NCBI GenBank assembly: GCA_959603585.1
Contig: CAUGYD010000010.1
Location: 1 to 64,000, forward strand
From: Scatosoma sp900555925
GTDB taxonomy: Bacteria > Bacillota > Clostridia > Christensenellales > Borkfalkiaceae
Direction: 5' to 3'
Length of the DNA: 64,000 bases
The position numbers and the translations under genes were made by a program. This document shows, piece after piece, positions 45,812 through 54,737 of this stretch (the first letter of the stretch is position 1; each line of letters starts with the position of its first letter). The notes beneath the pieces were generated by a model. That model saw nothing but the letters and a program-made list of their open reading frames with translations. It did no database searches and was not told the DNA's origin.

Positions 45812-46117
45812 ATGAAAAAAAGAAATATTGTATTGGCTGTTGTATTTACGATTATCACATTGGGAATTTACGGAATTTATCGGTTTGTGTGTCTGACGAA
45901 CGACAGCAATCAAATGTCTGTCGAGGAAGCTACGGCCTCGGGAGGAATAGCGATTCTCTTTATTGTCATTACTTTGGGGATATATGGTTTTTACTGGGCG
46001 TATAAGCTCGGAAAGAAAGTAGGCGATCCGGGTGTTGTCTACTTACTGCTCCAACTTTTTGGTTTGGGACTCGTCAATTATGCATTAGCTCAATCAAAAA
46101 TCAATAAAAGCGTATAA
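45812..46117 (+). CDS. DUF4234 membrane protein
   Basis: 101 residues with three membrane helices. Two copies of the TLGIYGxYxxxxxx motif occur (IITLGIYGIYRF and VITLGIYGFYWAY), as in DUF4234. AAGGAG precedes the ATG. It is probably repressed by the XRE protein divergent to it. Function unknown; toxin-like or stress-envelope roles are only guesses. Confidence 0.7.
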   Translation: MKKRNIVLAVVFTIITLGIYGIYRFVCLTNDSNQMSVEEATASGGIAILFIVITLGIYGFYWAYKLGKKVGDPGVVYLLLQLFGLGLVNYALAQSKINKSV

Positions 46118-46174
46118 AAAAGTTCTGCAATATAAAAATTATTATATAAATTTCTCTGAAATATTTTAACCTCA

Positions 46175-46208
46175 AAAAAAGCCCCGAAAAAATTTTCGGG
46201 GCTTTTTT
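46175..46208. terminator. Bidirectional terminator
   Basis: A6 GCCCCGAAAA-AA-TTTTCGGGGC T6 between convergent genes. Confidence 0.92.
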
Positions 46209-46811
46209 CTATTTATTTAATTTTGAACTGAGCCATATAATCAATTCGACGGGGATTCCCAAAATGAAAATCAGCCAAACCCTATATTCTAAAAGTTGGA
46301 GATATACCGCGGCAAGGAGAGACCAGCAAAGCACGGAAAGCACGACCGCCCTATATACCTTACTCATTTTTATTCCTTTTTCCGACTTGCGGTTTTTCCA
46401 AAGAAGCGCAAGACAGGAGACGGGAACCGCCCACACGAACGCCTGCCAATAGTCGATATTCGCCTTCAACTTCAAATAGACGAATATCAGGGTAGCGATG
46501 AGAAACACCACGACTACGGACAGACTTAAAATAATCCATTGATTATAACGTTCCAAAGCCTTTTTTTCCTCCGCCTTATCCGCCACCTTCTCCGCCGCGT
46601 TTTCGTGAATCAAATCGTCGAGCGTTATTCCGTAAATTTCTGCCAGAGAAGCCAAGACAGAAATATCGGGCAAGGAGTCGCCGTTTTCCCATTTGGATAT
46701 TGTTTTATCCGAATAATTGAGCATCTCCGCAAGCTCACCCTGCGTAAAATTTTTACGTTTTCTCAACTCTATCAAATTTTTTGCCACAATCATTTTAACT
46801 GTATTTTCCAT
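46209..46811 (-). CDS. XRE regulator with C-terminal membrane anchor
   Basis: 200 residues from ATG 46811 (GAGGA upstream). An N-terminal helix-turn-helix (NLIELRKRKNFTQGELAEML, SDKTISKWENGDSLPDISVL) precedes a charged linker (EKVADKAEEKKALERYN) and four membrane helices in the C-terminal 110 residues. Such fusions are common in Bacillota; the membrane part probably senses envelope signals. It is not in an operon. Confidence 0.85.
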   Translation of the reverse strand: MENTVKMIVAKNLIELRKRKNFTQGELAEMLNYSDKTISKWENGDSLPDISVLASLAEIYGITLDDLIHENAAEKVADKAEEKKALERYNQWIILSLSVVVVFLIATLIFVYLKLKANIDYWQAFVWAVPVSCLALLWKNRKSEKGIKMSKVYRAVVLSVLCWSLLAAVYLQLLEYRVWLIFILGIPVELIIWLSSKLNK

Positions 46812-47085
46812 GTCCTCAATATACCATATTTTGCCCAAAAAATCAAGCTAAAAGCGGTCTTTTCGGCAAATTCTACTGTGAGTAGAGTTCAATTTTTTAC
46901 TCGAATAAAAGGAGAAAAGCAATCTCTCATAATTCTATATCGGTAGAAAAACATTATCCACGACGGATATTGATTTCCTGTAAAGGAAAAGATATAATAT
47001 AAACAGATGACAAATATCATAATTTGATTATTTTTTATTACAAATTACACATCGATGTCCTATCAGAAAAACATTATAAATTTAG
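46812..47085. other. Intergenic interval with promoter to the right
   Basis: The interval holds the promoter at 46970-46998. I see no other feature. Confidence 0.4.
46970..46998 (+). promoter_or_regulatory. Promoter for the glycolipid gene pair
   Basis: TTGATT (46970-46975), 17-base spacer, TATAAT (46993-46998). About 270 bases of leader follow before the glycosyltransferase ATG. Confidence 0.65.
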
Positions 47086-47226
47086 ATGAAGCAATCTGAA
47101 AAATTCGCAAAGATTTTCGCAAAGATTAACGTTTCTCGTAAATATTGGGCGTTAAATACTTTTAAAAGTTCTTTGAAAAAAGTAATTTCAGACATTAAAG
47201 AGCTTACCGAAATTAAATACATATAG
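47086..47226 (+). CDS. Possible 46-residue leader ORF
   Basis: ATG to TAG frame in the long leader: a very basic peptide with the tandem motif KFAKIF-AKI (from TTCGCAAAGATT repeated twice) and a lysine-rich helical end. It has no ribosome site. It may be noise. Confidence 0.25.
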   Translation: MKQSEKFAKIFAKINVSRKYWALNTFKSSLKKVISDIKELTEIKYI

Positions 47227-47267
47227 AAGACAGCCGAATTTTACCGATGTAATTGAGAAGGAGAAGC

Positions 47268-48404
47268 ATGAAAATTACCGTAATTTGCGATGTACTTGGA
47301 CAACCAAATAATGGCACTACCATCGCCACCTTAAACCTTATCCGGTATTTACGGAAAAAAGGGCATGAAGTTACGGTAGTTTCCTCGGACGAAGAAACGG
47401 ACGGTGAAAAAAATCATTTTGTTGTTCGAAAAATGAATTTTGGTCCTCTGAATAATATTCTCGAACGAAACGGAGTCAGCCTTGCAAAAGCGGACAAAAA
47501 AATATTGACGGAAGCCATCGAAAGCGCCGATGCGGTACATATTCAATTTCCGTTTTCCTTAGGTTCAACGGGGGCAAAACTTGCAAAAAAAATGCACAAG
47601 CCTCTTACCGCGAGCTTTCATTGCCAGGCTGAAAACGTTACCTCTCATATCGGCATGATGAATGTTCCGTTTGCGAATCGACTGGTCTATCGAACCTTTT
47701 ATCGAAATGTGTACCGTTATTGCGACGTCATTCACTATCCTACCCGATTTATCCAAGAAGTCTTTGAAAAGGAAGCGCACCCTACTGAGGGACGGGTAAT
47801 TTCTAACGGAGTCAACGACGAATTTTTTCGGTTCGGGGAACAGAAACGAGTCTCCGATAAATTTACGATTGTCTGTACGGGACGTTACAGCAAGGAAAAA
47901 TCACAAATCACACTAATTGAAGCAATTGCGTTATCGCGGCATAAATCAGACATTAAAGTAATTTTTGCCGGAGGCGGGCCGGACGAAAGCCGTTTGAAGC
48001 ATAAGGCCGAAGCGCTTCATGCGGACTGCGAATTTCACTTTTATACTCGTTCGGAGCTTTCTGCACTCCTGCACGGTGCCGATTTGTATGTGCATACCGC
48101 CTTAATAGAGATAGAAGCGATTTCCTGCATGGAGGCCATTGCCTGCGGATTAGTCCCTGTAATCTGTAATTCCAAACGTAGCGCCACGAGGTTTTTCGCT
48201 ATAGATGAAAACAATCTTTTTGAGGAAAAGAATGCGGTGGCGCTTGCCGAAAAAATTGATTTCTGGTACGAAAACGAGTCCTTGAAACGAGAATATGTCG
48301 ACAAATACGCGGAAATGAGAAAGAGTTTTTCTCAGTCCGCCTGTATGGAAGAAATGGAAAAAATGTTGCTCAATACAATAGACGGGAGGAAGCAAGCTAA
48401 ATGA
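47268..48404 (+). CDS. GT4 glycosyltransferase, probable diacylglycerol glucosyltransferase
   Basis: 378 residues from ATG 47268 (AAGGAG upstream). GT-B fold: acceptor side NNGTTIATLNLIRYLRKKGHEV, middle ITASFHCQ-type and linker TNGVNDEFF, donor side FTIVCTGRYSKEKSQITLIEAI and IEAISCMEAIACGLVPV with the Glu pair (E-x7-E) of GT4. It resembles the monoglucosyldiacylglycerol synthases of Bacillota. The next gene is an acyltransferase overlapping by 4 bases, fitting membrane glycolipid synthesis. Confidence 0.8.
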   Translation: MKITVICDVLGQPNNGTTIATLNLIRYLRKKGHEVTVVSSDEETDGEKNHFVVRKMNFGPLNNILERNGVSLAKADKKILTEAIESADAVHIQFPFSLGSTGAKLAKKMHKPLTASFHCQAENVTSHIGMMNVPFANRLVYRTFYRNVYRYCDVIHYPTRFIQEVFEKEAHPTEGRVISNGVNDEFFRFGEQKRVSDKFTIVCTGRYSKEKSQITLIEAIALSRHKSDIKVIFAGGGPDESRLKHKAEALHADCEFHFYTRSELSALLHGADLYVHTALIEIEAISCMEAIACGLVPVICNSKRSATRFFAIDENNLFEEKNAVALAEKIDFWYENESLKREYVDKYAEMRKSFSQSACMEEMEKMLLNTIDGRKQAK

Positions 48405-49252
48405 AAACGTATTATTATAGCGACGAACTGAATGATGATTTTGCGGGAACAAATATCAAACAAAAAGAGCTTCCCGCCGATTATCAATACTTTTCGCGCA
48501 ATCCTTTGAAAAAATTCTTTGAATTTATTCTCTATCGATTGATTGTCACTCCGATTATTTTTCTCAGCCAAAAGTTAGTTTTTCGGGTAAAGATAAAGAA
48601 TCGCCGAGTCCTGAAAGGCTATAAAAAGCGCGGATATTTTCTCTATGCCAATCATACGGCTGCCGTCAAGGACGCCTTTATTCCTACACTGGTCACATTT
48701 CCGAAAAAGGCCTATATTATCATTAATCCCGACGGAGTATCCATTCCCGTCGTCGGAAAGGCTGTGGAAATGTTAGGCGGAGTGCCAATTCCTACCACCC
48801 GTCGAGGTATGCGCGGATTCTGCGACGCCGTCGCTCGCCATGCCGAAAAAAATCACTGCGTCGTCATTTATCCGGAGGCGCATATTTGGCCTTACTATAC
48901 GAAAATTCGTCCTTTTAAGGATGTGTCCTTCCGCTATCCCGTAGAGGAAAACAAGCCCGTATTCTGTTTTACCACCACTTATCAGAAGCGTAAATTTTCC
49001 AAACTTCCCAAAGTGACGGTTTATATCGACGGGCCCTTCTTTCCCGACGCAAACCTTTCCTTAAAGGACAATCGAAAAAAGCTTCGCGACCTCGTATACG
49101 AAACCATGCTCGAAAGGAGTAAAAACTCCACTTACGAATATGTGCATTATATCAAAACCTCCCCTGTGTCTGCTCCCTGTCCTGAATTTGTGCCTTCTAC
49201 GGCGGAAACAAAGACAGAGGAAGAAGCTATACCTGTCGGGATTGCCGTATAA
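48401..49252 (+). CDS. PlsC-like acyltransferase
   Basis: 283 residues. Acyltransferase block I reads YANHTAAVKDAFIPTL; the His and Asp are five residues apart, one more than in the usual Hx4D, a variant seen in clostridial relatives. Later blocks are PTTRRGMRGFCDAVARHAEK and VVIYPEAHIWPYYTKIRPF. One membrane anchor comes early (LYRLIVTPIIFLSQKLVF). It is translationally coupled to the glycosyltransferase. Acyl acceptor unknown. Confidence 0.8.
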   Translation: MKTYYYSDELNDDFAGTNIKQKELPADYQYFSRNPLKKFFEFILYRLIVTPIIFLSQKLVFRVKIKNRRVLKGYKKRGYFLYANHTAAVKDAFIPTLVTFPKKAYIIINPDGVSIPVVGKAVEMLGGVPIPTTRRGMRGFCDAVARHAEKNHCVVIYPEAHIWPYYTKIRPFKDVSFRYPVEENKPVFCFTTTYQKRKFSKLPKVTVYIDGPFFPDANLSLKDNRKKLRDLVYETMLERSKNSTYEYVHYIKTSPVSAPCPEFVPSTAETKTEEEAIPVGIAV

Positions 49253-49324
49253 AAACTTTATTTTACGAAAGTATATATCTCAGTTGTCTATATAAGAATA
49301 GCGAAGACGTCGCTACGGCCATAG

Positions 49325-49355
49325 AAAAAAGGACGGATAAAAGCCGTCCTTTTTT
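49325..49355. terminator. Bidirectional terminator
   Basis: A6 GGACGG-loop-CCGTCC T6 between convergent genes. Confidence 0.9.
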
Positions 49356-49362
49356 CTATACA

Positions 49363-50190
49363 TTATGCTCTTTCAATCGCTTTATAGATTTCTTTTAAGT
49401 CCTCCGTCTCGTAATCTTCTATCCGGCCCGAATCTGCATATTCTGCGATTCTTGAATCCAAAGGCATTTTGGCAATGGCAGGAATTCCATATTCTTTTGC
49501 TATTGCCGCGGCTTTGCTTTGACCGAAAATCTCAATTTTCCGGCCGCAATCCGGACAGGAAAGCCAGCTCATATTTTCGACAAGTCCCAAAACAGGAATA
49601 TTCATCATATTCGCCATATTTACTGCCTTTTCTACAACCATTTTAACGAGATCCTGCGGCGTAGTGACGATGACGACACCCGCAATAGGAATACTTTGAA
49701 AGACGGTTAAAGGGACATCGCCCGTTCCGGGCGGCATATCGATAAATAATAAATCGATATCTCTCCAAATGACATCAGTCCAGAATTGTAATACTGTTCC
49801 CGAAATGAGCGCTCCGCGCCAAAGTACGGGGTCCGTCTCATTCTCTAAAAGCAAATTCATAGACATCATCTGGATTCCCGAAGGAGTTAAAACCGTATTA
49901 ATCCCCTCCTCGCTTCCCGTCGCGCGTTCGTCGATCCCGAACATGCGAGGAATGGAAGGCCCTGTAACATCGGCGTCCATAATCCCCACAGACTTTCCGC
50001 TTTTATGCGCGTATGAGGCCAGCAGGGACGTAGTGAGTGATTTTCCCACTCCTCCTTTACCACTAACTACCGCAATCACTTTTTTAACGGACGACTGCAC
50101 ATGAAGGGGCTTTAATAAACTTTCCTTGTTCCTAGACGAACAATTTGCAGAACAACTGGAACAATCGTGTGTACAATTATTTTCCGACAT
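49363..50190 (-). CDS. Mrp/NBP35-family Fe-S carrier ATPase
   Basis: 275 residues from ATG 50190 (GGAG upstream). The N-terminus is rich in cysteine (CTHDCSSCSANC). P-loop VVSGKGGVGKSLTT, DADVTGPSIP, LLFIDMPPGTGDVPLT and the SCPDCG pair that bridges a cluster in the dimer are all present. It delivers Fe-S clusters to target proteins. The extra N-terminal cysteines resemble eukaryal and some clostridial NBP35 forms. It stands alone. Confidence 0.92.
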   Translation of the reverse strand: MSENNCTHDCSSCSANCSSRNKESLLKPLHVQSSVKKVIAVVSGKGGVGKSLTTSLLASYAHKSGKSVGIMDADVTGPSIPRMFGIDERATGSEEGINTVLTPSGIQMMSMNLLLENETDPVLWRGALISGTVLQFWTDVIWRDIDLLFIDMPPGTGDVPLTVFQSIPIAGVVIVTTPQDLVKMVVEKAVNMANMMNIPVLGLVENMSWLSCPDCGRKIEIFGQSKAAAIAKEYGIPAIAKMPLDSRIAEYADSGRIEDYETEDLKEIYKAIERA

Positions 50191-50322
50191 ACTTTTTCTC
50201 CTCGTCTGTCTTGTTTCCAATCTGATATTATACTCTTTCTTTCCTATTTTGTCAACGTAAAAGGTATTCGAAAGAAATTTTTATACTTCCCGAAAAGCGA
50301 CAAAAAAACTGCCGTAAAAAGG

Positions 50323-50351
50323 TTGCAAAAAAGCTGTAAATAGTGTATAAT
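50323..50351 (+). promoter_or_regulatory. Promoter of the SRP RNA gene
   Basis: TTGCAA (50323-50328), 17-base spacer, TATAAT (50346-50351), ending 7-10 bases before the RNA start. Confidence 0.8.
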
Positions 50352-50357
50352 GATTAA

Positions 50358-50584
50358 GCTGTGCTAGGTGGGGAGTTAGCGGCACCCTGTATCTGCAATC
50401 CGCTATAGCAGAACCGAACGCCTTTCCCGGCGGTATTTATGGAAGGCTGCGCACTGTAAGGAACGTTGATAGCAAGGTCTCATGCAACACGATGCCGTGA
50501 ACCGTGTCAGGACAGGAATGTAGCAGCACTAAGCGGATTTTTGTGTGTGCCATGAGGTAGCTTTGAGGGAGTCACCTACAGTGT
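50358..50584 (+). ncRNA. ffs: Signal recognition particle RNA, large bacterial type
   Basis: The conserved hairpin core GTGTCAGGACAGGAATGTAGCAGCACT (split view: GTGTCAGGACAGG, then AATGTAGCAGCACT) is at about 50504-50530, including the Ffh-binding loop. The 5' and 3' ends pair (GCTAGGTG with CACCTA; CGGCAC with GTGCC). The length of about 227 bases and an Alu-like 5' part match the Bacillus/Clostridium long SRP RNA. The exact 3' end is approximate. Confidence 0.9.
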
Positions 50585-50687
50585 TTCCGCTTCGGTAAAT
50601 TCCGACAAAAAAGGTAGCACAGTTTTTATTTTTCTGAAAAATATATTTTTGTATCCGAGCTTGTCTAATTTACAGACAGGGGCTTTT

Positions 50688-51068
50688 TTATTCATGGAGT
50701 TCCAAAGGCAATCCGTCAGGGTCCTTAAAAAAAGTAAATTTCTTACAAGTATACGGATCGATACGAATAGGTTCCGTAAAAATTTCAAGAGTTTCTAACT
50801 CTTTAACAGTTTCTTCGATATTTGATACTCTAAAAGCCAAATGTCTAAGACCAAGCGCTTCCGGTTCAGAAAGTCTCGGCGGATTTTTTTGTCCCGAAAA
50901 AATTTCGAGCTCACATTCTCCGATCTTCAAATCGAGTTTATACTCTCCTCTATCTTTGCGGTAATTTTCCCGTAGAATCTTAAATCCCAACTTATCGACA
51001 TAAAAATTTTTGGACTTTTGATAATCGCTGACGATAATTGCCAGATGATGGATACTATTCAAATTCAT
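50688..51068 (-). CDS. VOC-family (glyoxalase-like) protein
   Basis: 126 residues. Two beta-alpha-beta-beta-beta units are visible: IHHLAIIVSDYQKSKNFYVDKL...ELEIF and GLRHLAFRVSNIEETVKEL...PDGLPLELHE. The His and Glu positions of the metal site (H8, E59 region, H79 region, E122 region) are kept. It overlaps the reductase fragment by 4 bases (ATGA). Substrate unknown. Confidence 0.85.
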   Translation of the reverse strand: MNLNSIHHLAIIVSDYQKSKNFYVDKLGFKILRENYRKDRGEYKLDLKIGECELEIFSGQKNPPRLSEPEALGLRHLAFRVSNIEETVKELETLEIFTEPIRIDPYTCKKFTFFKDPDGLPLELHE

Positions 51069-51757
51069 TGATTTTCACCTCCGATTTCACTCCGCTTTCG
51101 CATGAAGCTGAATTTATTCGACAAAAGAGACAACAAATGCCACTGCCGTTGCATATACTCTTTTAACTCCTGCGTTTTTTTACGATAACTTGCAAGGGCT
51201 GCCCCGTAATTCCCAAAGTTTTCAAGTATAGAACGAGCCGCATGAAATCCGCTCTCTATAGCCGACGATATTCCTTCCCCCATGGGATTGAGAAATCCCG
51301 CCGCTTCCCCGGAAAAAAGTACCCCTTCTTTTCCGTAATAAATTTCATACGGGGAACAGATTTGGGGCATCAACCATTTTTCCGTTTTCCATTTCCGACG
51401 AAGTGACGCTCCGAAATTTTCTTCCATATAACAGACGAAACGCCGATGATATGTTTCGGCTTTTTTCGCATCTTTTACCGCCACTCCGAGGACTATTTGT
51501 TCATCCTTGACATTAAACCATGCGTCATATTCCGAAAATTCCGGTTGCAGGTAAGCATAAAAATAGTGCGGGTCTAATTCTATATCTCCTTCATAAAAAG
51601 TTTGATACGTGAAAATATATTTTTTCTCTATATTTAATAGGCGACGCTTTACTATTCCCGCAGCGCCTTCACAATCGATAACATGTTTACAATATTCAAC
51701 GCGCTCTTTTTCTCCCGAAAGAGTAACTTCGATACTTCCCTTGAATCCCGTTCGCTT
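51065..51757 (-). pseudogene. FAD-dependent geranylgeranyl-reductase-like protein, 5' end lost
   Basis: Only the C-terminal half remains: HVIDCEGAAGIVKRRLL, then the substrate part (YFYAYLQPEFSEYDAWFN), then the FAD-binding VLFSGEAAGFLNPMGEGISSAIESG. The N-terminal GxGxxG dinucleotide motif, about 100-150 residues, is missing. Coding similarity stops at about 51757, where the sequence switches into a phage head-gene frame. Joined to the VOC gene by ATGA. It is not functional as read. Confidence 0.8.
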
Positions 51758-51759
51758 TG

Positions 51760-52073
51760 CGTTCGGTAATTCTTTCGGATAACAGCACCACCGCCGCAAG
51801 AAGCGTTCCGTTCAGATTCAAAGTCGCTTGAAAATCGGAATAGGCTTTGTTTGCGAACTTCATAAGGGAAACCCGCGCGTCTTTTTGAAGCGTGGGAGAA
51901 CGAATCCGAGCGATTGTGCGGGAGATTATCTTTCTCACTTCTGCGGATATAACGACAAAGGACGCGCCGCCAAGCACGCCCTTTTTTATCGCCGTCTTTA
52001 TATCCGTCTGCGCGTCCACCAATATGCTCGCCTGTTCATTCAGCGGGTCGGGGACGTATGTTTTCATTTCCAT
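51760..52073 (-). pseudogene. Phage head-associated protein, 3' end lost
   Basis: From ATG 52073: about 104 residues of phage-type sequence (TYVPDPLNEQASILVDAQTD, KKGVLGGASFVVISAEVRKI, LMKFANKAYSDFQATLNLN) end at a joint near 51760. After it, 22 unrelated codons follow to a stop at 51696. It is directly downstream of the portal gene (3 bases), so it is a head or head-connector protein of unknown exact role. Confidence 0.55.
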
Positions 52074-52075
52074 TT

Positions 52076-53389
52076 TTATTCCGTGCCTCCGTAATAGTCT
52101 TTTTCATTGAAAAGCGCATTTCCGAACGCTTCTTCTCGCTTTTGTCTTTCTTCCTCGTCGATTTTGGCTATATATTCCTGCGTTTCTCCCGCCGATATAT
52201 CATTGACATGTTGTATCGCCACGTCTTTGGGAACCAAGCCCGCCGCATAATTATCGCGGATATTCTGATCTCTTTGGATTTTATTCCCAACGTAATCCGT
52301 GAGTTTTATTCTTGCCTTTCCCGTAAAACCATACTGTAATAATACCTCGGCTATCATGCGGTTTATATTCGGCACGATTGTCTGATGAATCGATTGAACG
52401 CTTGAACGGGTCAAATTTTCTTCGGCCGTCACCTCTGTTGCCGTCTTTGAGCTTTGGTCTTGCAAGAACGGAAACACCGAGGTCGGAGCAAATCCGCAAT
52501 GCACCGCCGCTTGGCGTAAATAGACTTCTAACATACCGCGATATTCTTCCGAACGGATATTGAACTGCACCGATTGAGGGGGAAAGTCTTTATCATGTTC
52601 CGTAGCGATATATACAAGCGTATCGTCGACATCCGACCAATCGCTTGTAAAGAATTCGGTCTTGGTCTCGATTCCTAAACGCTTGAAATCCTCGCGGATA
52701 GAAGTGAGATATTTCCGCGGTACAAGAATTTTGCCTCTGCCGAGAATCACATCTGTGATAGAACCGGAAAAGACTACATCGGTCGCCCAAAGAATGTCTA
52801 ACGCTCCATATAAAAGCGGATCGCCCAAAGCCAATCCCGGTACACAGCTATTATTCGCTGTACGACGCCATAACCAAACGCCTAACCCGTCTTTGAAAGG
52901 AAGCAAAACCTCTTTATTCAGCGTGATTCCACGCCGCAAAAGCATTTGACGGATATTATCCGGTAAATCTTCCTCTCGAATTCCTTCCGCCTCCATTGTC
53001 GGCATTAACTCTTTTCCGGCAACACCGCTTTTCACATGGACTTTATTTACCGATACCGCTCTTCCCGATTTGTCATAATATCTCTGCTCTACGAGCCAAT
53101 ATTGTCGCGAAGATTTCCGGCCGAAACTTTCGGTATATAAAAAGCTGTTGAAACATGTTATATAAACCACGTCTCCCATATCGTCCATATCCGCATAAAA
53201 CCGATCGGCTCTAAGGGCAGAAGGATAGGTTTTTCCAGACGCGTCTTTATTCAGTTTTACCGCTACCGTTCCACCCATCATCATATAATCGATAGCTGAC
53301 TCGATAAACGTTTCAAACCCTACGCCCGGCGACCAGACATCTGAAAGCGCCTTGCACGCTTCGTCATCTCCTTCAAATAATATCTTACT
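52076..53389 (-). pseudogene. Phage portal protein, 5' end lost
   Basis: The coding frame opens at about 53389 (KILFEGDDEACKALSDVWSP, then GFETFIESAIDYMMMGGTVAV) without a start codon and runs 437 codons to 52076. DKDFPPQSVQFNIRSEEYRG, AVHCGFAPTSVFPFL and SKTATEVTAEENLTRSSVQ match SPP1 Gp6-like portals of clostridial siphophages. The usual first 40-80 residues are missing, removed by the deletion that fused the gene to an excisionase-like gene. Confidence 0.8.
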
Positions 53390-53468
53390 TCATGCCGAGA
53401 AGCTCTTGCATATCTTTAATTGATAAATATTCTTTGCTGAATATTTCTTCCCGCATTGCGTACGTCAT
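53385..53468 (-). pseudogene. Excisionase-like fragment
   Basis: 27 residues from ATG 53468 (AGGAGG upstream): MTYAMREEIFSKEYLSIKDM continuing QELLGMK. SIKDMQELLG is the first helix of excisionase/MerR-like DNA-binding domains, which normally continue for 40 or more residues. The frame stops where portal sequence begins, so the 3' part was deleted. Confidence 0.55.
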
Positions 53469-53469
53469 G

Positions 53470-53673
53470 TCACTCCTCCTTGCTATCAGTAAAACAGCTT
53501 AATATTTCATCATTCGATACGTTCAAGGCTTTTGACAGCAAAATTATTTTATCGATTGACGGTTTTCGTTGTTTTTTTTCATACATGCAAATAGTGCTTT
53601 CCGCAACACCAACTTCTTCTGCAAGTTGGCATTGCGTTTTGCGAAGTTTTCTTCTTATAGTTTTCAATTCCAT
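53470..53673 (-). CDS. Cro-like XRE regulator of the prophage
   Basis: 67 residues from ATG 53673 (GGAGG 11 bases upstream; an in-frame ATG at 53694 is the alternative). KTIRRKLRKTQCQLAEEVGV and STICMYEKKQRKPSIDKIIL form a helix-turn-helix. It is divergent from the CI-like gene and its promoter is at 53721-53749. It probably acts as the lytic-side regulator. Confidence 0.75.
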   Translation of the reverse strand: MELKTIRRKLRKTQCQLAEEVGVAESTICMYEKKQRKPSIDKIILLSKALNVSNDEILSCFTDSKEE

Positions 53674-53720
53674 TTCCGTTTTCGCCTCCTTCATCTTCTC
53701 ATTTCGTCAAGTTCATCTAT

Positions 53721-53749
53721 ATAATATCACATACTTCACGATATGTCAA
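53721..53749 (-). promoter_or_regulatory. Promoter of the Cro-like gene
   Basis: On the minus strand TTGACA (53744-53749), a 17-base spacer and TATTAT (53721-53726). The spacer holds an ACTTCACG half-site (53733-53740), similar to the operator at 53812. Confidence 0.75.
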
Positions 53750-53811
53750 GCATTTTTAGAAAATAATTTATCGATTTGTGAAGTTTTTATTTTTCCCTTA
53801 TTTTTTGATAG

Positions 53812-53830
53812 ACTTTACGAAGCGTAAAGT
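53812..53830. promoter_or_regulatory. Operator in the prophage switch
   Basis: ACTTTACG-AAG-CGTAAAGT is a perfect inverted repeat just before TATAAT-like sequence at 53831-53836 and upstream of the CI-like gene. Related half-sites ACTTCACG (53733) and TGTGAAGT (about 53777) lie in the same interval. Confidence 0.65.
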
Positions 53831-53855
53831 TTATAATAAAAAATAGGAGGTCGTT

Positions 53856-54197
53856 ATGGAAAATTTAAGAAAAATAAGAAAAGAACGTGACCTTACAATG
53901 AAAGAGGTCGGTATAGCTATTGGAGTAGGTGAAAGTACTATTTCTCAATACGAAACGGGTAAACGGCAACCCGATCAACAAACTTTGTTAAAACTTGCCG
54001 ACTATTTCGGAGTAAGTGTGGATTACCTGTTGGGGCGTAAAACAGAAGATAACGCCTCCCCTTCACTCCACATTCCCGACGAATATAAAGACCTCCCTAT
54101 TGCGTTCTATGAAGGCGCAAAAGATTTAACGCAGGAAGATATAGACGACGTTGTTAAGTTTATGGAGTTTCTTAAAAAGAAGAAATCCGATAAATAA
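53856..54197 (+). CDS. CI-like XRE repressor of the prophage
   Basis: 113 residues. LRKIRKERDLTMKEVGIAIG, then ESTISQYETGKRQPD and LADYFGVSVDYLLGR make a full XRE domain; the rest is a short acidic tail with no protease domain. AGGAGG precedes the ATG. It is followed by the ImmA-like gene, so derepression probably occurs by ImmA-type cleavage as in ICEBs1-like and phi105-like systems. Confidence 0.85.
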   Translation: MENLRKIRKERDLTMKEVGIAIGVGESTISQYETGKRQPDQQTLLKLADYFGVSVDYLLGRKTEDNASPSLHIPDEYKDLPIAFYEGAKDLTQEDIDDVVKFMEFLKKKKSDK

Positions 54198-54308
54198 AAA
54201 ATTTCACATAGAAAATTTTTTTACCTGCATACGTTTGTCATATTTATTGTGTTATAATATCCATAGAATAAAATCGGCCACGTGTTATAATGGCTTCGAG
54301 GTTGTTAT

Positions 54309-54737
54309 ATGACGTTTGAGGGGTTATCTTCCATGGCGGAAGAACTTAATATTACTACATATTTTTGGCATTTAAGGAATAAAAAAGCCTTTTCGTTTAA
54401 TGACGGCGCAAACGGAGTAATCGTAATAGATACTTCAAGTTTAGAGCGTGAACGTGAAAAGAAGAAAATTTATTCGGAAGAACTTGGGCATTGTACGACA
54501 AAAGCCTTTTATCCGTTTCAATATTGTGCGGAACCGTTAAGGCGTTCTAATATCGAGAAAGCGGAGCATAAAGCGCAAGAGGCTTCGTATATCTTTCAAG
54601 TCCCTTTTTCAGAATTACAGGAAGCAATAAAAAAAGGCTCCTGCGATTATGAAGTCGCGGAGCTATTAGATGTAGATATAGAAACTTTACACGGAGCCGT
54701 TGATTATTATCAAAGCAAGGGACTTTTGCCATTATGA
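54309..54737 (+). CDS. ImmA/IrrE-family metallopeptidase-like protein
   Basis: 142 residues. The zinc motif is SEELGHC: the first His of HExxH is Glu, as in many phage ImmA relatives. GVIVIDTSSLEREREKKKI precedes it. The C-terminal half is helical (KAEHKAQEASYIFQVPFSEL and VAELLDVDIETLHGAVDYY). GAGG before the ATG. Overlaps the integrase by 4 bases. It probably cleaves the CI-like repressor on DNA damage; the altered motif leaves activity in doubt. Confidence 0.75.
   Translation: MTFEGLSSMAEELNITTYFWHLRNKKAFSFNDGANGVIVIDTSSLEREREKKKIYSEELGHCTTKAFYPFQYCAEPLRRSNIEKAEHKAQEASYIFQVPFSELQEAIKKGSCDYEVAELLDVDIETLHGAVDYYQSKGLLPL

Noticed and set aside
50640..50692. Clear terminator of the SRP RNA
   Set aside because: A weak GCTTGTCT...AGACAGGGGC stem with T6 is present, but pairing is poor and distance from the RNA end is large, so it was not listed.
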